Source: Galaxea fascicularis | Lineage: Eukaryota; Cnidaria; Anthozoa; Scleractinia; Euphylliidae | Assembly (NCBI GenBank): GCA_948470475.1 | Contig: OX419336.1 | Coordinates: 1,289,501 to 1,353,500, forward strand | Length of the DNA stretch: 64,000 bases | Direction of reading: 5' to 3' | Shown here: positions 39,341 to 52,700 of the stretch, in pieces | How positions within the stretch are numbered: the stretch's first letter is position 1 | How the letters are laid out: the number at the start of each line of letters is the position of its first letter | The notes under the pieces: generated by a model | Seen by the model: the letters and a program-made list of their open reading frames with translations, nothing else | What the model was told of the DNA's origin: nothing | Database searches by the model: none | Made by a program: the position numbers and the translations under genes

Positions 39341-39560
39341 GAGCGGTTTTTAACTGAGTGTCGAAACTAATTCGCGTTTACTTTGATCGTGTTTAATTCG
39401 CTCTGTGATTGGTTGACAAAACTCGAGCCGCTACCTCAACCAACCAAAACCAATCTCGAGTAGCACGCGCGCATTTTCCCGCGCTTGGCGCCGGTTGCAT
39501 GTAATTACTTCAAATTCTGATTGGTTCACTACGTTGTCTCCGTCTCTTGTAATTGGTTAC
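39341..39560. repeat. TIR-element fragment with ATTGGTT boxes
   Basis: Starts at GAGCGGTTTTTAACTGAGTG and continues TCGAAACTAATT, with repeated ATTGGTT/AACCAAT units. It resembles one half of a common cnidarian MITE whose other end is missing. The fold-back at 39561-39729 begins exactly where it breaks off, so one element may have inserted into the other. Confidence 0.45.
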
Positions 39561-39729
39561 ACCATTTTGCTAATGATCAGTACCAAGTGAATTGTGGGTA
39601 GATCCAGTCCTTTGTGGGGGCAAACGGTCAAAATTTGATTTTCAAATTACGTTTTTAAATGGCCGTTTGCCCCCACAAAGGACTGGATCTACCCACAATT
39701 CACTCGGAACTGATCATTAGCAAAATGGT
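39561..39729. mobile_element. Fold-back MITE, 169 bp palindrome
   Basis: The arms start ACCATTTTGCTAATGATCAG and share ATTGTGGGTAGATCCAGTCC and TTTGTGGGGGCAAACGG. They are inverted copies of about 70 bp with only two or three mismatches and a spacer of about 30 bp. No coding capacity. Confidence 0.88.
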
Positions 39730-42700
39730 ATTTTGAACAGCAGTCTCACTGAACAAATTAGTAGGGCTCCACAGAAAATGTACAACTAATTTGAAATGGT
39801 TGCTCTTTAAAATAGCATGCACCTGAAAAGAAAGAAAGGCAAATATTGAAATGGTTTAACTGAAGTGTGAAAATATTGGTGTTCAATAGTTGAAGGTAAC
39901 TGATACTTGTACGACCTATACAAACTAAAATTCAGGTTTAGTCCGCAGTACAGTAATCAGGGATCAGAACCGAGTTATCACCTTAGAGTCATTCTTCTAT
40001 AAATTGTGTTCAAATAGAAGTTTCGTGTGCAAATAGAAAAAGAAAGGCGGTGAGTATTGCAATGATGAGTACTTTTGATGAGCTGAATGCAAAGAAACGC
40101 TTGCCGGCGGAAAGGGGTACTGCTACAGAAAGTAAAATAACTACATCAAATATTAATAGTCCAGTTCAAGATTGGTTAAATAGGTGAACTAATCTGCTCA
40201 AGTCTTAACAAAGAAGAATACATGTACAATCCTTGTATTTACTGCAAAAGTGTGATGAGTGACAGATGAATATAGAAATGTACTTTGATGACATCGGCAC
40301 CTCAAACAAAGATCATAATGCTTCAAGTGCATGCTTTAGCGCATATGCGGTTTTCAGATAGCAACTACACGGTAAAACAAATTTCAGAAAAACAAATCCC
40401 AAATGAAACGTAAATTCAGCCAGTCTCTTCTGCAGTGAATTCCTGCATTTTGAAGCTTTCAATTTCACCAGTTTTCATTAATTATGACTTGTAATTATCG
40501 TTGAGCAATGAAATCAAAATCAGAGGTCACTGCAGGTTAATATAAACACTTATCCGCTTCCAAAAACAAGCTCTTACGACCCGTCCAGCGTCCCTACTAG
40601 CAAATGCCGTTCTTTGCATGAGAAGGAACAAATCAACGCCAAATGAAATCAAGCGGCAATGACTTACCCGGAACGAATCGACGCAGGGTGGCATGTTCGG
40701 GGTCGACAAGTTGCCATGGACTGTTGCAGCTCTGTTGGAGCTTAGAAATCCAGTATCTTTTTTGTCTGCTCGCAAAAGGGAAATCAGTAAACCACGGTTG
40801 AGCAAGAGCTTGACGTAAGGGAGTACAGTTCCAGCTCTTCCTTACTCTCGCTTTTCTTTCAAAATGGAAGAAATTCGATCCGATCTGGCTGTAACAGAAA
40901 TTCGTTTGGTACGGCACGTCGGGCTGGGCAATAGAATGAGTCTTGGGCTTGTTGCTAGGCGACGTAAAACGCAACAAGAAGAAACAAAATCTCAAGCGCA
41001 CGAGAACAACAATGATTGTACATTTGAAGCTTTACTCCGCGTGTTTGGAGCCAAAAAAGGTATAGCTTTCCGAGCTGTAGACTCAACTGAGAAGAGCGTA
41101 TGATTCCAGTCATTTGTTTGGCTAAGCCGCTTTAGACCCCAGGTCATGACACTGGAGGTTTCAATTAATTTTGAGTCTGCGCGCCTATGATGAACATCAA
41201 CCACTTAGCAAAAACAAAGACAACTTTGTTTGAAGTGACCTTGTCGCCAGGTCCTGCTCTTTTGTACTAGTCATTTTAACTAATAGCGTAAATCAACAAT
41301 GAGAGTAAGGCGCAATTAGCCGAGGACAAGATGTAATCCGCCCATTGTTGAAGGGTTTTGCATTTGAAGGAGACGTCTTGAAACAAGGAGCTTTGTTGAC
41401 TGGAAACTGTTTTCATCCCGTAACTCGAGCGCGTTGTTTGTTATACGGACTAAATAATAGCTGTCAAGTCGACCAATGTGAGTAACGGAGTCGTGAGAAA
41501 CGCCATGCTAAGAGAAACACGTGGTGTACAGCACTTGTCAAAAATAAGACAAAACATTCTCAGGAGCCGTTTATTAATTTGTCTTCATCAACAATTACGC
41601 GAAAAGTAAATGGCTCAGTAAACCAGCAGTATCGGAAGCGCAAACATAAAAACGAAAACACTAACGCGAAATATCACTAATGATGCGAATCTAGTTGAAA
41701 ATCCCAGGGCGACATTTCAGTAGAAAATGGTTAATACAGGGATTTACTCAAAGATGCTTAACGTGAAATCATTTTTTGTGACTGAAGTTGATCTGTTGGA
41801 AGAAAATGGCTGACAGGTACAACCAGCCGTCACCAAATTCAAATGAAAAGGGAAGATCAAACGGCTTACAATCTTTATCCTTGATATCGACGGATCAGAA
41901 AAACACTTGTTTCATTTTCTTCCGGCATGACAAGTGTCTACAACAACAATAAATAAAGATTGCCTCGAACACGTAAAGCTAACGGAAGGCACGGCTGAGC
42001 GAATCCATTCATCTGTGATGCATTAAAGTACAATGTATTTTATAACTACCTTCAGCCACATAGGCGCGAACGTTTTCCGACCGGATCCAGTGGTTGCATT
42101 GTTGTAATAAGACCGGATACAGATATGGTCAAGCATGTGAAAATACTGTAATTAATCGAGATTCTCTTTGAACGTTTTTTTATTGTTAGAAGGTGACAAG
42201 TTCATTGCTATTAGATTTATCATCTTCACCGTATCGCACGCAACCCAAAAAATGAACATGAAGCAAATTCTAACACTTACCGAAAGTCAAAATACTGGCA
42301 GACGTTGCTGAATCATCATTATCTAAATAAACGGCAAAGTAGACAAATTGCGGACTATTCACATAAAGCTTTTACCACAAATTAGTGACCAAGACACGCT
42401 CGCTTGGTGGAATCATTTTTAGGTCATGTTTACAAAAAAGAACTTGACATATCAGGCAAGTCTGACGCTAATGCAACTTGCAAATTAGGAGACAAACCTT
42501 TACACATCGCGTTTTCCAAGTCCTTCGTTTACTTTGTTAGTTGCGTTGCACTGGCTCAATATACTCTTGTTTAACAGGCAGCATCTCTTATAGACTACTT
42601 TTGAAGGAAATCAACTTATAAAATATACCCCTGCTACATTTCATCCAAAAGAGAAGGTACAATATCAAGACATCAAGAAATCTAAATAAAAATCAGGCAA

Positions 42701-45612
42701 CAAATGGATGATTTATGGCGACAGCCCGGCTTATGAAAAAGTGACGCATAACTTACTCGATTTTGACGCAGAAAATAGGAAATAAAACTGCAAACAGTGT
42801 GCAAATGCAGCCACCGTTCGGTATAAAAAAAACTCTGCGTAAAGACCTTGAGAGAGAAACGACGTTGACGTATATAGTCACTATACTCTGGATAGACTCA
42901 GGGACGATTTTTGAGACCACTAAGATCCTTACCTCGATCCCCGCAAAAGCCTCATTATTTTGGTCAGCTTCGAGAAACGTGGGCTCCGCTGAAGCTGTAA
43001 AATGCGTTGTTCACACCTTGTGATATAGGCACCGGAATGGTGTACCGAGATAAAAACAGCACAAGAACAGGTACCGTTCGACTGCGCTATTTTCGGAAAT
43101 AAAAACCAACTTTCCTTTCCGGGTTAAAAAAGCCTTTCCATTTGACCCGGAAATTTTTAGGAACTTCCAGCCTGAAATTTTAGCTGGCGTCAATGGAAGC
43201 ATCGGATTTGTCGAAACGTTTCCCTAAGATCCACTCGTCCGGTATTCTCCAGGAACCCCGTAAAAAAGAAAAAGAAAATAAAACACTGAACTGGTTTGCT
43301 TGATCTAGAAAATCTAGCAAAGCAAATCCATCAGAACGGAGACTGTGTTATTTGCTGCCGTTAGCGTGGAGAAACAGTGCGCTACTGAGTACAGTGAAAG
43401 ACAGTATCGACAGTGCAATACGGCGACAGTGCAGGCGACAGGGTTCCTTTTAACTGAATCGTATCAATGTTATGTTAAATGTACTGACCTGAAGACGTGC
43501 CAGAACAAATTTATCGCATGGTTAATACGTTGCGATGAGTTATCTTGCAAACGATCTCATTACACTAATTAAATTTTCTCTAAAAGATATCGCGATACAT
43601 TTATAAAATACCGTCCACTAATTTTTCATTAGGACACTCTCCTACCCTAGCTGCTCAGCAAAAAACCATCCAACGACCTTCTGCTAACCCCGTTAACCAA
43701 ACCTCGCCATGATCATTCTTTGCATTTCTTTGAGGGAAAAAATTCCAAAGACACCTCAAATAGGCGTGAACAATGGTTTCTCATAATAAGAAATACTGGA
43801 CCAAGAGGAATGGTTGTTGTTTCATTAATAAAAAAAAAAAACACGAGTTTCAGTGACTCGAGTTAAACGCGTGAAGGGTGGAATGGCATTGGCATGAGTC
43901 CTACATTCACGGACATCATCCATCAACAAAGATACAACTTCAAAAATAAAGCTCAGGAACAAAATCCTCGCATTCCATCTGCGGCCGGGATCGACTGGAA
44001 TCTTAAAAAATTTGCCAAACCTTGAAGTATTTAGTAGTGATGCAATGCAATGGCTGTGCTAGAGTGCACTCAGTAAATTCTAAGACATACAGACATTCCA
44101 TTCTCTGAAGTATTTCTCCATTCAGTATATGCAACCCTACCCAGTGACGAGGAAATCGTGTCACTAGCTAATTTGCCTGCGTTTTTATTTCTAGGTATGT
44201 TCATAGATTAAAATTGACAGCTTCCTGATTTATAGACATTTTGGCCCTCTCGCGCACTCTCTAGTCTTTTTACTCCAAAGATACAAGAACTATATTAGCG
44301 CCGACTTTAGGTTGTACAAATCTCAAGACAAAATTCTTAAGAATATCAAGCTGGTTCCATTCTCGCAATTTTCAGATGATCTTGTCTGACGTTGTCCTAT
44401 TTCGCCTAGCTGTGTGAAAACTGCGAGGGGTAAAAGACTGGGCAGTTTGCTCATGGAAGTTCTTGTTGGCAGCTTATCTTCAGTGTTGTGTTTCACGAGT
44501 CACATCTTGCCGTTTTTGTTGAAATAATGACCACACAACACTATTAAAACTATATTCTGTTACTGAATTCCAATTTCAAAATAGTAAAACCAACATAACA
44601 CAATCATAAGTCCTCGGAAATTCACCGCCACAGTAAGGGGGAACTTGTCTTGAATTTCGTTTGGTGACTGTTTATGGGGTCTCTAACGCACTCCCCTTTA
44701 TAATTATTTTACATTTACCTCTGTAATAAAAGAGACAGATTCTTACGAAATGGCTCTAGAAATTATTACATTCGCACTCACCTCCTGACAAGATACATCA
44801 CATAACAATCTTCACTAAACAACCCGCTATATGCGGCAACGATAACCTCTTTGTAATGAGTGAAATGAAACGACGTGTCGCGACCTTTTCATCAACCAGA
44901 ATTATATTACCAGGATCGCCTTTCTTTCCGTAAAATTTGGCATCACACACACCGTATGGCTGTAAATCTCATGAATTTTTCTCCACGGGGAAAAGATGAG
45001 CTCATTACACAGGGCATAAACACACTGAGAACTGAAGGAAGAACCAAATTCGTCGGTTTCTAACGGATCGCGCACATGAGTAGGTAAGACTGTAATTCAG
45101 TTTCCAGGTTAAATTTCACAACTTCTATGATTCTGTAACTGTTCAAAAATCAAAACAAAACAAAACCACTGAGTCATTTTGAAGCGAGTTACTACGTCGT
45201 GCTGCATTATATGGCAACGTTGTTCTAGTTTTCGAGTTTGTGGATAAAATCCAAAGCCAGGTAATCATCCGATGAAAGCTATGGAGTACAAGGGGTATAT
45301 AGGTTTCGGTTCTTTGGATGAAATGCCGAATGACGCATATTGAACAAGCGCCTTGTCTTGCTGTAGCGCTGGTTATGCAAGGAAATCAAGAGTCCGAGTC
45401 TGCGCGACTAAACTACAACTGTACACACTTCAGAGACTTCCTGCCAAGTTGTTCAACATGACTGCTGTTGAACCTCATTGAAAGGATCACATGTGTAAAT
45501 CACGGGGCCCGCTCTCGCCTCTTCAACTGAGGGGAGGAGATTGGATGTTTTCCCGCGAGGTCCGCCAGATTTAGCCGACCACTATTATTCAGTGAATGTA
45601 CTTTTCATTTTT
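39730..45612. other. Gene-poor interval
   Basis: About 5.9 kb between the fold-back and the TIR element at 45613. One putative exon at 40864-41060 is listed separately. Around 43060-43230 there are short inverted TTTCCGGGTTAAA / TTTGACCCGGAAA motifs that look like a degraded TIR element. No other gene or element was recognised. Confidence 0.35.
40864..41060 (+). CDS. Putative orphan first coding exon
   Basis: ATG in good context (TTTCAAAATGGAAG) after a pyrimidine-rich stretch, followed by an open frame of about 65 codons (MEEIRSDLAVTEIRLVRHVG and on) that reaches a donor-like AAAAAAG|GTATAG near 41060. The frame also stays open to a stop at 41103. No matching downstream exon was found and I recognise no family. 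It may be an unexpressed chance frame. Confidence 0.22.
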
Positions 45613-46118
45613 CAGGCATGTTGGCCGCCTTGCGACAATGTTTAGGGGGGAAATTAGGAATTTTTTCCCTGAGAAGTAGGGATTTTTAGGGATAAATGGT
45701 TAAAAAGTAGGGCTATTTTAGGGCTTTTATTTAGGAAAGAATGAAGAATTCAACTTCCCTTATCCAAACAGAAAGATCGCTTACTCAAATGAAATACTGG
45801 TTTATAGCATTAATGACTTAGACAGGAAAGGGATCATGCACATCGCGTCTTGAAAATGCTTAGCATGGATCCTTCCATGCTTCATAATTCCCCACCGGAC
45901 AACCCCAGCACAAAGAAACTTGCAGTTTCACCAGGTAAGGCAAATGTAGAGTCCACGCCAAGTATTTTCAATGACATCAGTCGCACTCAACCATCATAGA
46001 AAGGAAAAAAGTAGGGATTTTGGGGGGAAAATCGAAAAAGAGCTGAAAAGTAGGGTTTTTTAGGGCAAGTGAAAATATTTAGGGCTTTTTAGGAATTTTA
46101 GGGCTACCAACATGCCTG
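45613..46118. mobile_element. TIR element with 6-bp target duplication
   Basis: Left end CAGGCATGTTGGCCGCC and right end GGCTACCAACATGCCTG are inverted copies with few mismatches. Both are flanked by ATTTTT (45607-45612 and 46119-46124), a likely target duplication. The interior is biased to AGGGATTTTTAGGG-type motifs towards both ends and has no coding frame. Non-autonomous; superfamily uncertain. Confidence 0.8.
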
Positions 46119-46710
46119 ATTTTTGGAAATGCATTTAACTTAATTTATTATTTTTACACAAAAAGAGAAGGGGGGAGGAGAAGGGGGGCCTGCCCCCCCC
46201 GGCCCCTCTCCCTGCGCGTTCCCTGAATCATTTCTACAGGGTAAGCTTGTTACTTTGTTTGCTGCCATTTCGCCGTTCAATTTTTGAGTCTTCTGTCTCT
46301 TTACTTCCCTGCTTATGTTTGTTTCTTCGATCATTGACATCATTGTAACAGCCCACGTGTAAATTTGTTTATTTGTGCATAAATGATTGGTAAACCTAAA
46401 TGCGAAAACTGACAACTGTCTAGCGAAAAATCAATCGTGTCGTCACCTTATTAGAAAGCCATTACAGTACATCAAATGGTGCTAAGTACATGGAAAACGT
46501 TCACTGACCAGCAAAAGAGCAATTCCGATATTTTTCTAACATTTTTAACTTTTATAGCTTTTTCGATTCATCGCAAATCGATCTCTATTTGTGAAAGATG
46601 ACAATTTCTGTAAGCCTAAATCCGTTCGATAAATTCGGTTTGCTGGACTGGAGTGATAAATAAGGGTGCAAGCGGTTGTGCCTTCACCCCGTGTGAGGGT
46701 GTGTCTCGCC

Positions 46711-49700
46711 TTAGTACAAAACACGTGCTCTGCCAACAAGTGGTGGGCGTGGCCCCATCATGATGCCCGGATTGGTGACCTTGCAGTCTGTAGCAGGGTC
46801 TTGAGAAGTAATTTCCTGGATGTATTCACTGAACTGAGCTAGCGGGCATGGTAAGCTGCTGCAGTAAGGGATGCGACGTTCCTGCCCATTGTACAGCAGT
46901 CTCACGGCGTAATCAGTGTTGGTAGCGTTGGTGGCCTCGAGTAGCTCAAGCTGAACCATGGAGGCATAGGGAGACCACTTGCCGTCACTGGCATTGAAGG
47001 CCTGAAGTAGAGGCATCACTGAAGAGACAAAACAATCAATGGTGAAGCTTCAATATTAACTACTCTTCCCAGGTTACACTTCCATACAACATTTTAATTA
47101 CTGTGGGATCTTAACCAAGGACCAAATAATTGACCAGTTAAACCAACCCTCCGTCCATATTACTCTATACCCCTATTTCACCATGGAATCAGATAATTAA
47201 ACTTTGCAAATTCACATGTGTACTTCAACTCTACGTGCATCCTTACATCGGCTTGTAACTGGATCAACACAAACATATGTTCCCGTTACGCATATTCATG
47301 TTGTTTGCAGTTGGCCATAACCTGATGTTTCATGGTCAAGAAGCAAGCCTGCAAATAACAGTCGGTCATCGGACAAATGTCCGGTAAATTTTAGGTTTTG
47401 ACCGGCGAAAGCTTAGCCTGGTCGGACACTCTGACCGGGGATTTCTGACCAGTCTGTTCTCTTGTCCGGCCAAAACTTGTCTCTGGCCTGACAAACGACC
47501 TGACAAACGAATTTAGTTACCGGTCACTGTTGGGAGTGAGACGGGTTAAAATGAATCCATGTTTTAAACCAACTCAACAAGAGCAGATCTCGGAGGAAAC
47601 TCAATCGTTCCATCCACGGTCGCGCTAGTTCTTGCTATAAGTTTGTTTGAATTTAAATTACTTTTCCACAGTCACCAGCGGCCTGTATGGAGGTACATTT
47701 CTAGTTATTTATTGGAAGGAGGAGAAACTAGTACACTATTTGATAGCGATTTTTCCAATACACAATGACCAAACTTGGAGAAGTTAGCAAATCACTTTCT
47801 TCTCGCCATCGATGGCCGTAGACAACCGCGTGGTACTTCGAAAGAAAATTGCTGCAAAGACAACTTTGGGTTTATCAAAATTGCTAAAAGAGCCCGGGAA
47901 CTTGGAGACAGGTAGTAGTAAATTAGTTTAGATTTATGGAGTTCACTGTCTAATCTAAGATCAACCTGAAAACATAAAGGAATTGAGACTCATTATAACC
48001 CTTCAATCCTAATATCAGTAGATAATATCAGTATGATATTCTCCATACTGATCCCAAAACGTTTTCTATAGCGCTGATGAGAAGAATTTGTTAAACAGTC
48101 AAGACCTCAGTTTGTTACTTTGTTATAACGTTTCGACACTCCTGCCTAGAGTCTTCATAAGGGGTGGTCTAATGTTGCAAAAAGGATCCTTTTATAAGCT
48201 CACTAAGGACCTTTTAAATAGGTCGCCATCGTCACGGTTCAAAGGAGTGTGGGCGTAGTTGAAGTGCCAAGGCAAAGTCTTTCATGGTACCGACTGTCAG
48301 TGGTGATAATTTCCATGCAATCGTATGGTTGGTTTAGTAGCCATGTTCCGACAAAGCATATTTTTTTCTTTTTTCTTCCTGTTTTTTTCATTATATTTAT
48401 GTTTAACAGAGCAGTGTTCACTACTATAAGTGGAAATTCAACACCGGTCACTCTTAAAGGTCTGACAGGTTCCATTTACTGAGAGAATAATTTCTGAATA
48501 ATGCATATGAAAGAAATCATATGTGAACTGCGGATATGAAATCAAATGAAGAATGATCATCGCAGTTGTGATCGCAATTTTTTTAATTGCGTAAAGAAAC
48601 CATCATGATCATTATATATGCGATTCACCACCTTAATCGTGCCTGACTTTCTCTGTCCGACCTCGTAACTTAGTCGGCAGAGCAACGGTAGATCTTATCC
48701 GGAGGTCGTGGGTTCGATTCCCACCGAGGTCATAAGAATTTTTTCTTTGCCTCGTGTGGTTCCCTGATACCCTTTACTAGGGCTAACGCCCAGTGGGTTT
48801 TTCATGGGTTTATCTTAGCACTTTAATTTACACTTCAGAGTTAATTCTCTGTTCCACCACTTGCATCATGATCATTCTTCATTTGATTTCATATCCGCAG
48901 TTCACATATGATTTCTTTTATATGCATTATTCACTTACATATCTTTCACGGGAACCTATGAACCCAAAATTGACCAGCTCCCAACGTCAGTGGCTTCAAA
49001 CCTAAGTTGGTAGAGCATCGCACCGGAATCGAAGTCACGGGTTCAAGCCCCGTTGAAGTCCTGAATTTTTTTCAGGCTTCTTTCAGTGCAATTGTAAAAA
49101 TTGCGATCACAACTGCCATGATCATTCTTCATTTGAGAATAATTTCTGGAGACTGTACATCTTGCCTTTAAGGTTTGTTAAGGTTTGATTCACATCTTTA
49201 TGTCGTTCGTACCTGTGTTGTCATGTCCAGAATAAAGATAAAACTTTTCACCTCTTTCTCCTGTTATAACTTCTTGCATTGCCTGCAAAATACCAACAGA
49301 AAGTATGCTCGACTTTAATTAAGTAAAAAATTATAAGAGGTAATTTTCTGGCAAGAGAACGTTCTCCTTCGAAGACATCTTGCGCACTTTTTATGTAAAC
49401 ACCTCCAAGGGGAAAGGTGACACTAAAACTTATAACTTTCAACTGAGTGTTGCACTCTGATAAAAAAATTATTCCATTTTCACTGCAATTACATGAAACA
49501 TAATAACAATAAAATAACAAAGCAGTGGGGAAGACTAGAATGGAACTGACGAACCATATGCGCAACGAGTCATAAATCTAACTGGAAGAAAGACCTGCTC
49601 AAAGCCTTCTGCATATCCACAGAAAAATAAGTATAGCTTAACAAACAGCACTACGGAAAAGTACTGTTCGGTAGCTGACACTTCAAAGATCACACTCAGG

Positions 49701-52700
49701 GCCATAGCTAGCATGAGGCAAGAGAAGGCACTTGCCTCGTCTTGCATTTGAACGAGATTGATATTTCTGAAGAAATACCTTTAGTTATGGACTGTTATAA
49801 AATAAAATAAAAATAGCGTTTTGAAAAAAACACCTAGACTTCAAAATTTTCTGTGGGGGCACATCCCCAGAGCCCCTAGCAGTTCCGACCTTTGATGACT
49901 GCAGATTGAGTTTCCTCTGTGCCAAAAATCTAGCCCTGACACTTCTCAAACTCTTTTGTGTGGCAGGGCATAAAAATTCACACAGGCATCAAGTTTATCT
50001 TTTGTTAACAAACTGTGTCAAGTCCTACAGACTTCGACTTCTTGACAGAAATCATCACAATTATGGATCTAATGATTTTGCTTCTGTGGAATCAACCATA
50101 GTGACAGGCGAGAGAAATGGGATTCACACCTCCCCGTGCACACCTCACCTGCCACATCTCGGCAATCAGAAAACCAATGCCAACTTTTGAGTTCTCTTGG
50201 ATTGAAGGGTAACTGTATGTGGAATACCACATAAACTCCACCTCGCTAGTTATACGGTCTATCAAGTCTTGAGTGACAGCAGGTGGGATTGGAAAGTCAT
50301 GGCATATATGAGTAAGCAAGCAATCAGCTATGTGAATCAATCCTTCAGAAGCTGATGCCATGAAAGAAAAACACAATCAGTTACAAATAATCAATAATAA
50401 ACTTCTTTTAAAACCCAGGTATGATTGAATGAGCATTTGTATTTTTTTATCGGTACCACTGGAAGTTTGAAATCTTCAACGTAAAAATTTGTTTGGTAAT
50501 TTATTAAAGTTCAGCACATTGTGCTGATCACTATTTTTGTTGGAGTATGGATGAAAATGTCACCCATCACCACAAACATCTCAGAGATAAAGCGAAATGA
50601 AAGTGGAGGGAGATGAGGGATAGCTAAATGAAATGAAGGGACTGAAGATTAACAGTAACTCAAAGACACTTGTCCTCAGATTTATATTGATTTTAGGGCC
50701 ATTTTTGCCAAATTTGACCTCAGTCATGTAAAAAATCCAGTCAATAAAAATGCAAATGAGAAAACAGCAACCAGCAGAGCTCAGTCCCATGGTTTGCAGT
50801 CCTCTAACTTTTGTCAAGAAATGAGTCGAGAGAAAGGGTACATTTTTGTTTCCTTTTTTAAAAAACAATTTGTTTTCTTTTCTCTGTGCAACTCTGGTCA
50901 GAAGCACTCAGTTGTTTTCGCTTGGGCATGATTTAAAAGGTCTCCTCAGCCTCCTGTTATGTAAACTAAAGGTCAAAAGCAAATCAACTTTCAAAACCAA
51001 TGACATCAAAAACAACACAAAAAGCATGATCCGTCAGAGAGTCAAGGGAAATTCCAAGGGGTAGAAGGGAATGGAGCTAAATTGGAATTTCTGGAGGGGT
51101 GGGGAGGGGGTGCAAACAAAAACACCTTCCATAGGAGGGGTGGTATGGATATTTTTTGGAACCAAAGCACTGCAGGATTGCAGTGACTTACACAAATTGT
51201 ATTTCAAACCAAGTGCTTGCTGAACTTCAGCTAACAGAGGTGCTGTTTCTTCACTGTAATGCTGTTTCCACTTCTCACTTGCAAAAAATTCCCTCTCATA
51301 CTGATCCAACTTTGGGCAAAGTCTGTAAAAAAGAACCTGAATTTTATAAAGTCAGGCTTCTGTCAGGTTGGCAATTCAATGTGTCACATGTAAAAAACAG
51401 ATTTATTCTAACTGATTTTAACCAAGAGCCATTTGTGCTGGGTTTGGCAAGATGGGTTTGGAGGTGTTTTTAGCACTGATCAAAAAGAAACAAAAACATA
51501 GTTAAACAAGGGCATAATAAAGAATCATCCTTCATCTAGACATAGCATGAATTCATTATGTACGTATAGCACGCCATACCGAGGATTTGGTTCAATGTCA
51601 TCATAATCTTTATCCATGACATGAAGATCAATAATTTGGGCTTTGCCTGGAGAAGGAGCTGATGGAGGAAACAGTGCTAATCCAAGAGCTTGAGCAGACT
51701 GCAGAGTTCAAAATGCAAAAATGTTATTAAGTTTAAGTCTTAAGAAATTCGGTAACAAGTGTTAGTAACAAATAAATATAATTGCAAATAAAATACTTTC
51801 AGAGTAAAGAGTGGTGCCTTTAATTGCTTGTAACATTAAAATGTACTCAGTTTTTTGTACAATGCATTATAATAATTATAATGTGTGTACAAAGAACTGA
51901 TTCATTATTAATCAGTTACTGCCACATATTAACTATATGGTTGCAATTACTTACTTATATTAAAGAATACAAAGTACAGTTAGTAATTTGATTACTTCAG
52001 CAAAAGGAAAATCTTGGCCAAGGTATACAATATAATTCAAAAACCCTACCTGTCTGGTTCTTGACATGTCTTTGAATGATCGATTACGAGAAAAATGACA
52101 AAAACAAATTTTAGGCCATTGTAAAAGCTAAAAACTTTATTTTCACTAGTAAATGACACACCCTTAGACTGGCAGTAAACACAAAACGGTTTCTCCTAGT
52201 TTTGTAAGCTGTTCACAATTAAAAAACATGGAAAGGAGATCAGAAAAGAAGTAGGTTGACAAAGATAGATAACAGAGAAGGGACAAATTAAAGAGTTTGA
52301 AATATCCTTAATTTAGGTACCATCACAAGTACTGGTAATACAAAAAAGAGTAATTTTCAATGATTGAGTCACGTTCCTTGGCATATTCCACTGACCATAC
52401 CTATCTTTGAAAGGCGGCGGGTCAGGATATGTTATTGGCCTAACTGATTGCTAGAAGAAGTGCATGATTGAGAGCAAATTGCATTCTATAAAAAGAGCAT
52501 AACTTACCATCAGTCCGGAAAAAATCCTCATGGACATTATAGTTGGAAGAAAGAAAGCCGGTGTCTACATATGCCTTGCGCAAGTTCTCACCATTAACGA
52601 TTTGCTGTTTGTATCCCTTAAAAGTAAGATGACCTAAGCCACAGTCACCCTTTATGTCATTACGGCCAGCCATGTATACTGAAAAATTACCAAAAAGGTT

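Noticed and set aside
48660..48732. Possible functional tRNA gene
   Set aside because: The acceptor and T arms are good, but the anticodon stem does not pair, and a SINE body follows. Called a tRNA-derived SINE.
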